5,056 nucleotides of DNA from an uncultured Kroppenstedtia sp. GTDB lineage: Bacteria > Bacillota > Bacilli > Thermoactinomycetales > DSM-45169. This document shows positions 1 through 5,056 of the stretch, piece after piece (the first letter of the stretch is position 1; each line of letters opens with the position of its first letter). A program made the translations under genes and the position numbers. The notes beneath the pieces are model-generated. The model worked only from the letters and a program-made list of their open reading frames with translations, searched no databases and was not told where the DNA came from. Location of the stretch: NCBI GenBank assembly GCA_959600065.1, contig CAUGKZ010000168.1, forward strand, positions 1-5,056. The letters are read 5' to 3'.

Positions 1-21
1 TTGGGTTTGTTCCTTGAATTT

Positions 22-53
22 CCGGCCACAGGAAGTGCCGGGTTTCTTTTTTT
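22..53 (+). terminator. Rho-independent terminator of the upstream gene
   Basis: The arm CCGGCCAC (22-29) pairs with GTGCCGG (35-41), with one bulged C and an AGGAA loop. The T-rich run TTTCTTTTTTT follows at 43-53. It would end transcription of a gene lying left of the window; the frame that stops at TGA 15-17 would suit the tail of that gene, but only four codons are visible. In B. subtilis the gene upstream of hflX is spoVK; whether that holds here cannot be seen. Confidence 0.7.
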
Positions 54-59
54 CAGTCG

Positions 60-68
60 TGGTATAAT
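60..68 (+). promoter_or_regulatory. Extended -10 promoter for the hflX operon
   Basis: TGGTATAAT is a perfect TGn-TATAAT extended -10 for the housekeeping sigma factor. No good -35 lies 16-18 bp upstream, because that stretch is the 3' arm and T-run of the preceding terminator; the TG extension could compensate. Transcription would start near position 75, giving a leader of roughly 40-70 nt before hflX. It is inferred to drive hflX, ynbB and the DUF456 gene. Confidence 0.65.
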
Positions 69-94
69 CGACATACAGGATGGTTACACGTTCC

Positions 95-101
95 AAGGAG
101 G
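95..101 (+). promoter_or_regulatory. Strong Shine-Dalgarno site upstream of hflX
   Basis: AAGGAGG is a full-strength ribosome binding site. It abuts an ATG at 102 that opens only a nine-codon frame (stop TAG 129-131) in a different phase from hflX. It lies 10 nt before the in-frame ATC at 112, and too far from the first canonical in-frame start, TTG 145. The site therefore points to translation starting upstream of 145. Confidence 0.7.
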
Positions 102-144
102 ATGAGGGAAGATCGAGACGGAGAACAGTAGTGAGCGAGCGTTA

Positions 145-1374
145 TTGGTAGGTTGTGGCAGTGGGAGGGAGACGGCTTCCATTCATTCATCTCTGACCGA
201 GTTGGGGCGGTTGGCCCATACGGCGGGCGCAACTGTCGTAGACACCGTGATCCAGCATCGGAATGCGCCGGATCCGGGTTGGCTGATCGGTCGGGGGAAG
301 GTGGAGGAGCTGGCTCAAACCGTGGAAGAGGAAAGGATCGACCTGATCCTCTTTGATCGGGAGTTGTCCCCAGTTCAGTTGATGAACCTGGAGCGTCGGT
401 TTCCCTGTAAGGTGTTGGACCGAACCCAACTGATTCTGGACATCTTTGCCATGCGCGCGCGCACGAAGGAAGGAAGTCTCCAGGTGGAATTGGCCCAACT
501 GGAGTATTCTTTGCCCCGGCTGACCGGCAGAGGAAAAGAGATGTCCCGGTTAGGAGGGGGAATTGGAACCCGCGGTCCCGGGGAGAAAAAGTTGGAGACG
601 GACCGGCGTCATATCCGGCGCCGCATTCGGGATTTGAAGAGGGAATTGGAAGGGGTTCGCAAACACCGGCGATTGCATCAGAATCGACGCCGAAAGATGG
701 ATATGATCCAAGTGGCCCTCGTCGGATACACCAATGCGGGAAAATCGACACTTTTTAATCGCTTGACCGGTGCCGGGGTGATGGAGGAAGATCAGTTATT
801 TGCTACACTGGACCCGACTTCGCGGTTTTTGGATCTGCCCTCAGGGGGAAAGGTGTTGTTGACGGATACCGTCGGCTTTATCCGTAATCTCCCTCATCAT
901 CTGGTGGCGGCTTTTCGATCCACATTGGAACAAGTGGGAGAGGCGGATCTCCTACTCCATGTAGTGGATGGGAGCCACCCTGAAGCGATGGAACAAATGA
1001 AGGCGGTGGAGCGGGTCCTGGCGGATTTGGGTGCCGGTGAGGTTCCTGTGTTGACGGTCTTTAACAAAAGGGATCGCGAGGCGGGAGCGATCTTGTCCGC
1101 AGAGGGGGAGACGATCCGGATCTCTGCTTATGATGCCGACGACCGAGAACAACTGAAGGAGAAGATCGATCAGGTGTTAAACGCCACTCAGATCCACGGG
1201 TCGGCGGAGATCCCGGTGTCCTGGGGGGAAATGATTTCCCGGTTTTATCAGGTGGCGGAGATCGTTCATTCCGAGGTGGACGACCTGACGATGAAAGTGG
1301 AATTTCGGTTGCCGCTCCATCGTTATGAACGGATGTCGCCGGAGATGAAGGGTTTGATACGGAAGGATATTTGA
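145..1374 (+). CDS. hflX: GTPase HflX (ribosome-splitting/rescue GTPase)
   Basis: HflX is a cytoplasmic TRAFAC-class GTPase that binds the 50S subunit and splits stalled or hibernating 70S ribosomes, notably under heat stress. Numbered from TTG 145 (409 residues), the N-terminal HflX domain covers about 1-185. It includes the glycine-rich stretch GGGIGTRGPGE (137-147) and a basic helical linker (150-186). The G domain then shows G1 GYTNAGKS (194-201), G2 region FATLDPT (219-225), G3 DTVGF (241-245), G4 NKRD (307-310) and G5 SAYD (327-330). All GTPase motifs look intact. The true start is uncertain: the frame is open from 106 and encodes SERALLVG just upstream, resembling family N-termini, but the only well-spaced codon after the ribosome binding site is ATC 112. 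A start there gives 420 residues, the usual family length. The stop TGA (1372-1374) overlaps a possible TTG start of ynbB. Confidence 0.96.
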   Translation: MVGCGSGRETASIHSSLTELGRLAHTAGATVVDTVIQHRNAPDPGWLIGRGKVEELAQTVEEERIDLILFDRELSPVQLMNLERRFPCKVLDRTQLILDIFAMRARTKEGSLQVELAQLEYSLPRLTGRGKEMSRLGGGIGTRGPGEKKLETDRRHIRRRIRDLKRELEGVRKHRRLHQNRRRKMDMIQVALVGYTNAGKSTLFNRLTGAGVMEEDQLFATLDPTSRFLDLPSGGKVLLTDTVGFIRNLPHHLVAAFRSTLEQVGEADLLLHVVDGSHPEAMEQMKAVERVLADLGAGEVPVLTVFNKRDREAGAILSAEGETIRISAYDADDREQLKEKIDQVLNATQIHGSAEIPVSWGEMISRFYQVAEIVHSEVDDLTMKVEFRLPLHRYERMSPEMKGLIRKDI

Positions 1375-1406
1375 TACGGACTAGAAATAGAGAAATGGTG
1401 TGTGAA

Positions 1407-2708
1407 ATGTACAAGAATCTTAAACATGGAACCCAGCTCAAACTGTGGAAAGAAGAGGCGGAACACCGGATCGCTTCGAAGTTGAAGGCGATTGAAGAAC
1501 GGGTGGACTACCATCAATGGCGTCTCCTGAACGCCTACCGGGTGGAGGGGGTGAGCGATATTCACCTGGCCTCCTCTACGGGCTATGGCTATGATGATTT
1601 AGGGCGGGAGAGTCTGGAGAGGATCGTGGCCGAGATTTTCGGAGCGGAGACCTCCTTGTTCCGCCCTCAGATCATCTCCGGCACCCATGCCATCGCCGCC
1701 TGTCTGTTCGGTGTATTGCGTCCAGGGGAGGAGCTGATCTATATCACCGGGTCTCCCTACGATACTCTGGAACAGGTGATCGGAAAGGAGAAGGATGGTT
1801 CCGGCTCTCTCGCCGATCATGGGATCCGCTACCAGGCGATCCCCCTCCTCTCTGACGGTCAGGTGGATTGGCCGGCGGTAACAGCCGCTGTTGGGCCGAA
1901 GACTCGTTGTATCGGGATTCAGCGCTCCCGAGGTTATTCCTCCCGGGCTTCCTTCACGGTGGCAGAGATCGGGGAAATGATCCAAAGGATCCGGGAGCTC
2001 TGTCCTCATGCTGTCATCTTTGTGGATAATTGTTATGGAGAGTTTGTGGAGGAGCGGGAACCCACTCATGTGGGTGCCGATCTGATCGCTGGTTCTCTCA
2101 TTAAAAATCCGGGTGGGGGCCTAGTCAAGTCCGGTGGCTATATCGCTGGTGGCCGTAAGTGGGTGGATCGCGCCGCGGCTCGCCTGGTGGCTCCGGGAAT
2201 TCTCGCAGAAGGAGGAGCCACCCACGGCTATACCCGGGATCTGTATCAAGGTTTTTTTCTGGCTCCTCATGTGGTAGGGGAGGCTTTAAAAGGGGCTCTT
2301 TTCGCTTCGGCAATGTTAGAGGCTGCTGGATTTGAATCGACGCCCCGTTGGCAGGAGCCGCGCACTGACATTATTCAACAGATTCGTTTGGAGAATCCGG
2401 ATCTGCTGATCGCTTTCTGTCAAGGGATCCAGGCTGCTTCTCCGGTGGATGCCCATGTACGGCCGGAGCCTTCCCCGATGCCGGGGTATGAAGATCCGGT
2501 GATCATGGCGGCGGGAACCTTTGTTCAAGGAGCCAGTATCGAGTTGTCGGCGGATGGCCCCCTACGGCCACCCTATCTGGCTTACATGCAAGGGGGACTT
2601 ACTTACTCTCATGTGAAGATCGGGATCTTGACGGCTTTGGATCGGATGCTGGACTATAGCGATCTCTTTCCGTCGAGATTCACGGATCCCGCGAAGGGAG
2701 AAGGATAA
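1407..2708 (+). CDS. ynbB: PLP-dependent methionine gamma-lyase-family protein (YnbB-type, 'aluminum resistance' family)
   Basis: This is a 433-residue fold-type I pyridoxal-phosphate enzyme of the Met_gamma_lyase/aluminum-resistance family. It is expected to be cytosolic; its substrate is not established for this family, so a lyase reaction should not be assumed. Family landmarks are STGYGYDD (57-64), PQIISGTHA (87-95), VDNCYGEF with the likely cofactor-binding Asp207 (206-213), SLIKNPGGG with the probable Schiff-base Lys233 (230-238), and GASIELSADGPLRPPY near the C-terminus. Sequence and length (B. subtilis YnbB is about 420 residues) indicate an intact enzyme. I chose ATG 1407 because MYKNLKHG matches where homologues begin. 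In-frame alternatives are ATG 1395 and TTG 1371, the latter overlapping the hflX stop as TTGA with GGAAGGA just upstream. It is translationally coupled to hflX on the left and overlaps the next gene by one base (TAATG). Confidence 0.93.
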   Translation: MYKNLKHGTQLKLWKEEAEHRIASKLKAIEERVDYHQWRLLNAYRVEGVSDIHLASSTGYGYDDLGRESLERIVAEIFGAETSLFRPQIISGTHAIAACLFGVLRPGEELIYITGSPYDTLEQVIGKEKDGSGSLADHGIRYQAIPLLSDGQVDWPAVTAAVGPKTRCIGIQRSRGYSSRASFTVAEIGEMIQRIRELCPHAVIFVDNCYGEFVEEREPTHVGADLIAGSLIKNPGGGLVKSGGYIAGGRKWVDRAAARLVAPGILAEGGATHGYTRDLYQGFFLAPHVVGEALKGALFASAMLEAAGFESTPRWQEPRTDIIQQIRLENPDLLIAFCQGIQAASPVDAHVRPEPSPMPGYEDPVIMAAGTFVQGASIELSADGPLRPPYLAYMQGGLTYSHVKIGILTALDRMLDYSDLFPSRFTDPAKGEG

Positions 2709-3181
2709 TGGAAATTATTTGGTGGATTCTGGTGGTGTTGTTGTTTATCCTGGGCTTCGCGGGACTGATCCTTCCTGTCTTACCGGACGCCCCGTTATTG
2801 TTCATCGGTTTTTTGCTTTATCACTTTCTGATCGACTCCGATGTACTCTCCACCTCTTTCTGGGTGGGGGCGGTAGGGATCACCCTGGTGGTGGTGGTCA
2901 TCGACTATGTGGCCGGGGGCATTACTGCTCGCACCTATGGTGGTTCCAAATGGTCCATCCCAGTAGCCATCCTCGGTGGCCTGGTCGGCATCTCCTTCGG
3001 CCCCCTTGGCATCCTGATCGGTCCTTTTTTGGCGGTCTTCCTGCTGGAATGGATCCTGAAAAAGGATTGGCAACAGGCCCTTCGGGTGGGATATGGCACC
3101 CTGGTGGGCTTTTTCGGGGGTTTGTTTATCAAGGGACTGTTGATGGTAGGTTTGTTGATCTGGTTTTTGATTTTGGTGTGA
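2708..3181 (+). CDS. DUF456 family integral membrane protein
   Basis: This 157-residue protein is highly hydrophobic, with about five predicted membrane segments at 4-24, 28-45, 51-70, 84-115 (a long glycine-rich hairpin) and 128-156. The pattern GLILPVLPDAPLLFIG near the N-terminus and the GGSKWS segment (78-83) followed by Gly-rich helices match the DUF456 family, which has a member of similar size in B. subtilis (YqgC). No function is established for the family, and no catalytic residues are evident. The ATG overlaps the ynbB stop (TAATG), and GGGAG at 2696-2700 gives a 7-nt-spaced ribosome binding site, so it is the last gene of the hflX operon. A strong terminator follows 20 nt after the stop. 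A decayed second copy of its last third lies at about 3600-3771. Confidence is high for the gene and family, nil for biochemical role. Confidence 0.9.
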   Translation: MEIIWWILVVLLFILGFAGLILPVLPDAPLLFIGFLLYHFLIDSDVLSTSFWVGAVGITLVVVVIDYVAGGITARTYGGSKWSIPVAILGGLVGISFGPLGILIGPFLAVFLLEWILKKDWQQALRVGYGTLVGFFGGLFIKGLLMVGLLIWFLILV

Positions 3182-3201
3182 TCGACGTGATGTAAAGAGT
3201 G

Positions 3202-3230
3202 AACCCCCGCCTCTGCAGGCGGGGGTTTTT
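3202..3230 (+). terminator. Strong Rho-independent terminator of the hflX operon
   Basis: AACCCCCGCC (3202-3211) pairs perfectly with GGCGGGGGTT (3218-3227) around the six-base loop TCTGCA, and the T-run occupies 3226-3230. An A-run follows, but the left flank lacks a matching A-run, so this is a one-way terminator for + strand transcription. Confidence 0.95.
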
Positions 3231-3290
3231 AAAAAAAAGGGTGAAGCGACGAAGCTGGTTTCCATAAAATCTATTTTGTAAAATTGTGTA

Positions 3291-3299
3291 TGATATAGT
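3291..3299 (+). promoter_or_regulatory. Probable extended -10 promoter for the 64-residue membrane protein gene
   Basis: TGATATAGT fits TGn plus a -10 hexamer TATAGT (3294-3299). An overlapping alternative -10 is TATGAT (3289-3294). Neither has a convincing -35 at 16-18 bp. A promoter is needed here because a strong terminator sits just upstream at 3202-3230. The start site would fall near 3306. Confidence 0.45.
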
Positions 3300-3330
3300 G
3301 GTAAAGGGTTGTTAGAATGGAGGAAGAAGG

Positions 3331-3525
3331 ATGTTAAAAGGAAATCCTAAAGTGTTTTATTTTACGATGGCTGCTGTTTTCTTCATTGTCATGGGCAATC
3401 TATTGCAACCCTTTTTCCTATACTCCATTTCGGTAGGAGCTATTGGGGGGTTTATACTGATTGTGATCGCTATCATTTTGTCATTTAGGGATTGGCGTGC
3501 GGTGAAGAAAGAAAAAAATAAATAA
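3331..3525 (+). CDS. Small two-helix membrane protein, unknown function
   Basis: I do not recognise this 64-residue protein. It has a short basic N-terminus (MLKGNPK), a hydrophobic segment at about 9-31, a second very hydrophobic segment at about 34-52 (rich in Gly, Ile and Val), and a charged, Lys-rich tail (RDWRAVKKEKNK). The positive-inside rule predicts both ends in the cytoplasm. The ribosome binding site GGAGG (3319-3323) is 7 nt before the ATG, a strong sign that this is a real gene. It forms its own unit between two terminators and is AT-richer than the operons on either side. The nearest terminator downstream is at 3784-3809, so its transcript would run through the DUF456 remnant. 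Confidence 0.72.
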   Translation: MLKGNPKVFYFTMAAVFFIVMGNLLQPFFLYSISVGAIGGFILIVIAIILSFRDWRAVKKEKNK

Positions 3526-3599
3526 TTTTACATGATTAGCTGATGTACAGAGGCCCCAGTGTTTACCGAACCTTCTTTTGCGATGAAATCGTCGCTTAG

Positions 3600-3771
3600 T
3601 TGGCCAAATGGTCGCTTTTGGCGGTCTTTTTGCTGAAGCTGATCCTGAAAAAGGACTGCCAACAGGCCCTTCGGGTGGGATATGGCACCCTGGTGGTTTT
3701 TTTGGGGGGTGTTTATTAAGGCGTTGTTGATGGTAGGTTTGTTAATCTGGTTTTTGATTTTGGGATTTTAA
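3600..3771 (+). pseudogene. Frameshifted C-terminal remnant of a second DUF456 gene
   Basis: This stretch is a degraded copy of the last third of the intact DUF456 gene. Bases 3620-3696 match 3031-3107 at 69 of 77 positions, including 37 identical bases (3660-3696 against 3071-3107). The frame phased on 3618 reads LAVFLLKLILKKDCQQALRV, equivalent to intact residues 108-127, then runs to TAA at 3717-3719 because two bases have been lost relative to the intact gene near 3697-3717. After the shift, the frame phased on 3721 reads ALLMVGLLIWFLILGF and ends at TAA 3769-3771, matching the intact C-terminus. No N-terminal two-thirds, start codon or ribosome binding site remains; TAG at 3597-3599 stops the frame just before the homology. 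It most likely arose by local duplication followed by deletion and decay. Confidence 0.9.
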
Positions 3772-3783
3772 ACGGATTGAATT

Positions 3784-3809
3784 GCACCCTGAACAGGGTG
3801 CTTTTTTTT
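3784..3809 (+). terminator. Rho-independent terminator before the glnRA control region
   Basis: GCACCCT (3784-3790) pairs with AGGGTGC (3795-3801) around a GAAC loop and is followed by eight T residues (3802-3809). It lies 12 nt after the final stop of the DUF456 remnant, so it was probably that gene's terminator. It now shields glnRA from transcripts of the small membrane gene. Confidence 0.92.
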
Positions 3810-3900
3810 AAGATATGAGGAAGGGATCGGAGATAGTAAGCTTCCCGACTCTTTATTGCTGAATATCTTTGTTGTTAATTTACAGGTAGGTATTTTTTCA

Positions 3901-3917
3901 TGTCAGATAACCTAACA
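3901..3917 (+). promoter_or_regulatory. GlnR/TnrA operator (site 1) of glnRA
   Basis: TGTCAGATAACCTAACA matches the GlnR/TnrA consensus TGTNA-N7-TNACA at every fixed position. It ends four bases before the -35 hexamer, the same place as the upstream operator of B. subtilis glnRA, where GlnR represses under nitrogen excess. Binding by the GlnR encoded downstream, and so autoregulation, is inferred from this match. Confidence 0.9.
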
Positions 3918-3921
3918 TCAC

Positions 3922-3950
3922 TTGACAGCTTTACGAGACAGCCTTAAAAT
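3922..3950 (+). promoter_or_regulatory. Sigma-A promoter of glnRA
   Basis: A consensus -35 TTGACA (3922-3927) and a -10 TAAAAT (3945-3950) are separated by the ideal 17 bp. Transcription should begin near 3957, giving a leader of about 26 nt. The -35 overlaps a TGACA half-site where the second GlnR site sits in B. subtilis, but the matching right half here (AGACA, 3936-3940) has one mismatch and one extra base of spacing. Confidence 0.9.
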
Positions 3951-3982
3951 GGAATCGTGATTTTGTTGAGGAGGTACTGTGG

Positions 3983-4375
3983 ATGGGTGATGATCTTCGT
4001 CGGAACCTTCCCTTGTTCCCGATGGGAACTGTGACGCAGCTTACGGAATTGACTCCCCGGCAGATTCGCTATTATGAACAGCAAGGGCTGATCCATCCGG
4101 CCCGGACTCAGGGAAGGCAGCGGTTGTTTTCCTTCAATGATGTGGATCAACTGTTGCGCATCAAGTCTTTAATGGAAAAAGGGGTCAACGTCGCCGGTGT
4201 GAAGGAAGTGTTGTGGGAGCAGGCACAGGTCTCCCAGCCGGAGTTGTCGCCGGTAAAGCCCGATCTCTCCAAAGCGGAAGTATACAAACTGATGAAGCGT
4301 CAGCTCCATGAGCTCAGTTCACGCCCCCATCAAAGTCACCTGATCCGCGGTGAGTTGTCCCGTTTCTTCCATTGA
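3983..4375 (+). CDS. glnR: MerR-family nitrogen regulator GlnR, glutamine synthetase repressor
   Basis: GlnR is a cytoplasmic dimeric MerR-type repressor that shuts off glnRA and other nitrogen genes when nitrogen is plentiful. In B. subtilis its DNA binding is activated by feedback-inhibited glutamine synthetase. The 130-residue protein (B. subtilis 135) has the family N-terminus LPLFPMG, a winged helix-turn-helix at about 15-60 (TVTQLTELTPRQIRYYEQQG, then the wing RLFSFNDVD), a short dimerisation helix, a divergent Pro-rich linker (about 84-94), and a C-terminal tail ending SRFFH. That tail is the conserved segment involved in autoinhibition and contact with glutamine synthetase. The ATG is preceded by AGGAGG (3969-3974) with 8-nt spacing. 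It shares a promoter and operator with glnA, which starts 27 nt after its stop. Confidence 0.96.
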   Translation: MGDDLRRNLPLFPMGTVTQLTELTPRQIRYYEQQGLIHPARTQGRQRLFSFNDVDQLLRIKSLMEKGVNVAGVKEVLWEQAQVSQPELSPVKPDLSKAEVYKLMKRQLHELSSRPHQSHLIRGELSRFFH

Positions 4376-4402
4376 TTTTAAAATCCGAAGGGAGTATCCT
4401 CC

Positions 4403-5056
4403 ATGCCAAAACGTTTCACCAGAGAAGATATTCTGCGATCCGTTGAAGAAAACAATGTGGAGTTTATTCGTTTGCAGTTTACCGACCTCTTGGGCACGAT
4501 CAAAAATGTGGAGATCCCCAAGTCCCAGTTGGGAAAAGCCTTGGACAACAAAATGATGTTCGACGGGTCCAGCATCGAGGGGTTCGTGCGGATCGAGGAA
4601 TCGGATATGTATCTGCACCCGGATCCGAACTCCTGGGTGATCTATCCTTGGGGTGGGACAGAGGACTCTCGAGTGGCAGGATTGGTCTGTGATATGTACA
4701 CCCCCGATGGTGAACCCTTTGCGGGGGATCCCCGAGGCATTTTGAAGAATGTATTGAAAGAAGCGGAAGCGATGGGGTTCAGTGCATTAAATGTCGGTCC
4801 CGAGCCGGAATTTTTCCTGTTTAAGACAGATGCCAAGGGAGACCCGACGATGGATTTGAACGACAAGGGAGGCTATTTTGACCTGGCTCCCATGGACCTG
4901 GGGGAGAATTGCCGTCGCGATATCGTGATCACTCTGGATAAGCTGGGCTTTGAAATTGAAGCCTCTCACCATGAAGTAGCCCCAGGTCAGCACGAAATCG
5001 ACTTCAAATATACCGACGCGATCACCGCAGCAGACAACATCCAGGTCTGTGAATTG
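4403..5056 (+). CDS. glnA: Glutamine synthetase type I (5' part, cut by window end)
   Basis: GlnA makes glutamine from glutamate, ammonia and ATP and is the main ammonia-assimilating enzyme, a cytoplasmic dodecamer. The first 218 of about 445 codons are present, with no stop before the window edge. The N-terminal beta-grasp domain (about 1-105) includes [15 protein letters not shown] and [19 protein letters not shown]. The catalytic domain begins after it, with GPEPEFF (132-138; metal-ligand candidates Glu134 and Glu136) and [13 protein letters not shown] (Glu191, Glu198). Arg63 corresponds to Arg62 of B. subtilis GlnA, which contributes to glutamine feedback inhibition, so this looks like the Gram-positive GSI-alpha enzyme that works with GlnR and is not adenylylated. 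The ribosome binding site AAGGGAG (4388-4394) is 8 nt before the ATG. No promoter of its own is evident; it should be expressed with glnR. Confidence 0.97.
   Translation, partial: MPKRFTREDILRSVEENNVEFIRLQFTDLLGTIKNVEIPKSQLGKALDNKMMFDGSSIEGFVRIEESDMYLHPDPNSWVIYPWGGTEDSRVAGLVCDMYTPDGEPFAGDPRGILKNVLKEAEAMGFSALNVGPEPEFFLFKTDAKGDPTMDLNDKGGYFDLAPMDLGENCRRDIVITLDKLGFEIEASHHEVAPGQHEIDFKYTDAITAADNIQVCEL

Larger units (their letters stand above)
3526..3982 (+). other. 457-bp stretch without an intact gene
   Basis: Between the small membrane gene and glnR no intact reading frame with a ribosome binding site is visible. Bases 3526-3599 hold nothing I can identify beyond a weak inverted repeat. The rest holds the DUF456 remnant, a terminator at 3784-3809, about 90 AT-rich bases with no clear element (3810-3900), and then the GlnR operator, promoter and ribosome binding site of glnR. 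Confidence 0.8.

Noticed and set aside
1..105. Frame 1 is open from the window start to TGA 103-105
   Set aside because: It runs through the terminator and promoter, so it is probably chance. The frame ending at TGA 15-17 is a better upstream-gene tail, but is too short to annotate.
53..751. A 232-codon open frame on the minus strand
   Set aside because: It lies wholly antisense to the hflX control region and coding sequence, is rich in Pro, Ser and Arg as expected of a GC-biased shadow frame, and resembles no family.
2719..3195. A 158-codon + strand frame overlapping the DUF456 gene
   Set aside because: Its Gly-, His- and Pro-rich translation is the out-of-phase reading of the hydrophobic DUF456 gene, which has the ribosome binding site and operon overlap.
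3529..3547. Inverted repeat TACAT/ATGTA just after the 64-residue gene
   Set aside because: Only five weak pairs with a nine-base loop and no T-run, so it is not a terminator; as a GlnR-type site its half-sites are in the wrong order and spacing.
3591..3617. Direct repeat GTCGCTT (3591-3597 and 3611-3617) at the left edge of the DUF456 remnant
   Set aside because: Seven bases is short enough to be chance, and no insertion-element ends accompany it; it might mark the deletion junction but cannot be supported.
3873..3884. TGTTAATTTACA as an additional GlnR site upstream of glnRA
   Set aside because: The half-sites are separated by two bases instead of seven, so it does not fit the GlnR/TnrA consensus.
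1..5056. CRISPR arrays, tRNA or rRNA genes, insertion sequences, riboswitches, defence or biosynthetic clusters
   Set aside because: No repeat-spacer pattern, cloverleaf, transposase or conserved riboswitch core was seen on either strand by reading; nearly all sequence is explained by ordinary genes and their control sites.

Overview
The window looks like chromosomal core DNA from a low-to-medium GC Firmicute of the class Bacilli. The gene order hflX - ynbB - (insert) - glnR - glnA is the Bacillus subtilis order with a short insertion. Protein sequences, strong AAGGAGG-type ribosome binding sites, a canonical GlnR/TnrA operator and Rho-independent terminators all fit. Codon use is GC-richer than in B. 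subtilis, which would suit a family such as Thermoactinomycetaceae; that family-level placement is inference only.

Layout, all on the + strand: (1) Positions 1-104 hold the terminator of an unseen upstream gene, immediately followed by an extended -10 promoter and a strong Shine-Dalgarno site for hflX. (2) Positions about 112/145-3181 form a tightly coupled three-gene operon: the ribosome-associated GTPase HflX, a PLP-dependent Met-gamma-lyase-family protein (YnbB) and a five-helix DUF456 membrane protein. It closes with a strong terminator at 3202-3230. (3) Positions 3241-3809 are the insert: a probable promoter, a 64-residue two-helix membrane protein, a frameshifted partial second copy of the DUF456 gene, and a second terminator. 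(4) From 3901 to the window end lies the nitrogen operon: a perfect GlnR operator, a near-consensus sigma-A promoter, glnR, and the first 218 codons of glnA, cut by the window edge.

In the nitrogen operon, GlnR represses its own operon. In B. subtilis, feedback-inhibited glutamine synthetase stabilises GlnR on DNA. The conserved GlnR C-terminus, GlnA Arg63 and the operator position all suggest the same circuit here. The hflX-ynbB-DUF456 genes overlap by one to four bases, or nearly so, and are probably co-transcribed, but no shared biochemical pathway can be read from the sequence.

I see no undescribed multi-gene system. The points most worth checking are the missing canonical start codon at the expected 5' end of hflX, the decayed DUF456 duplication with its intervening small membrane gene, and the degenerate second GlnR half of the glnRA operator.
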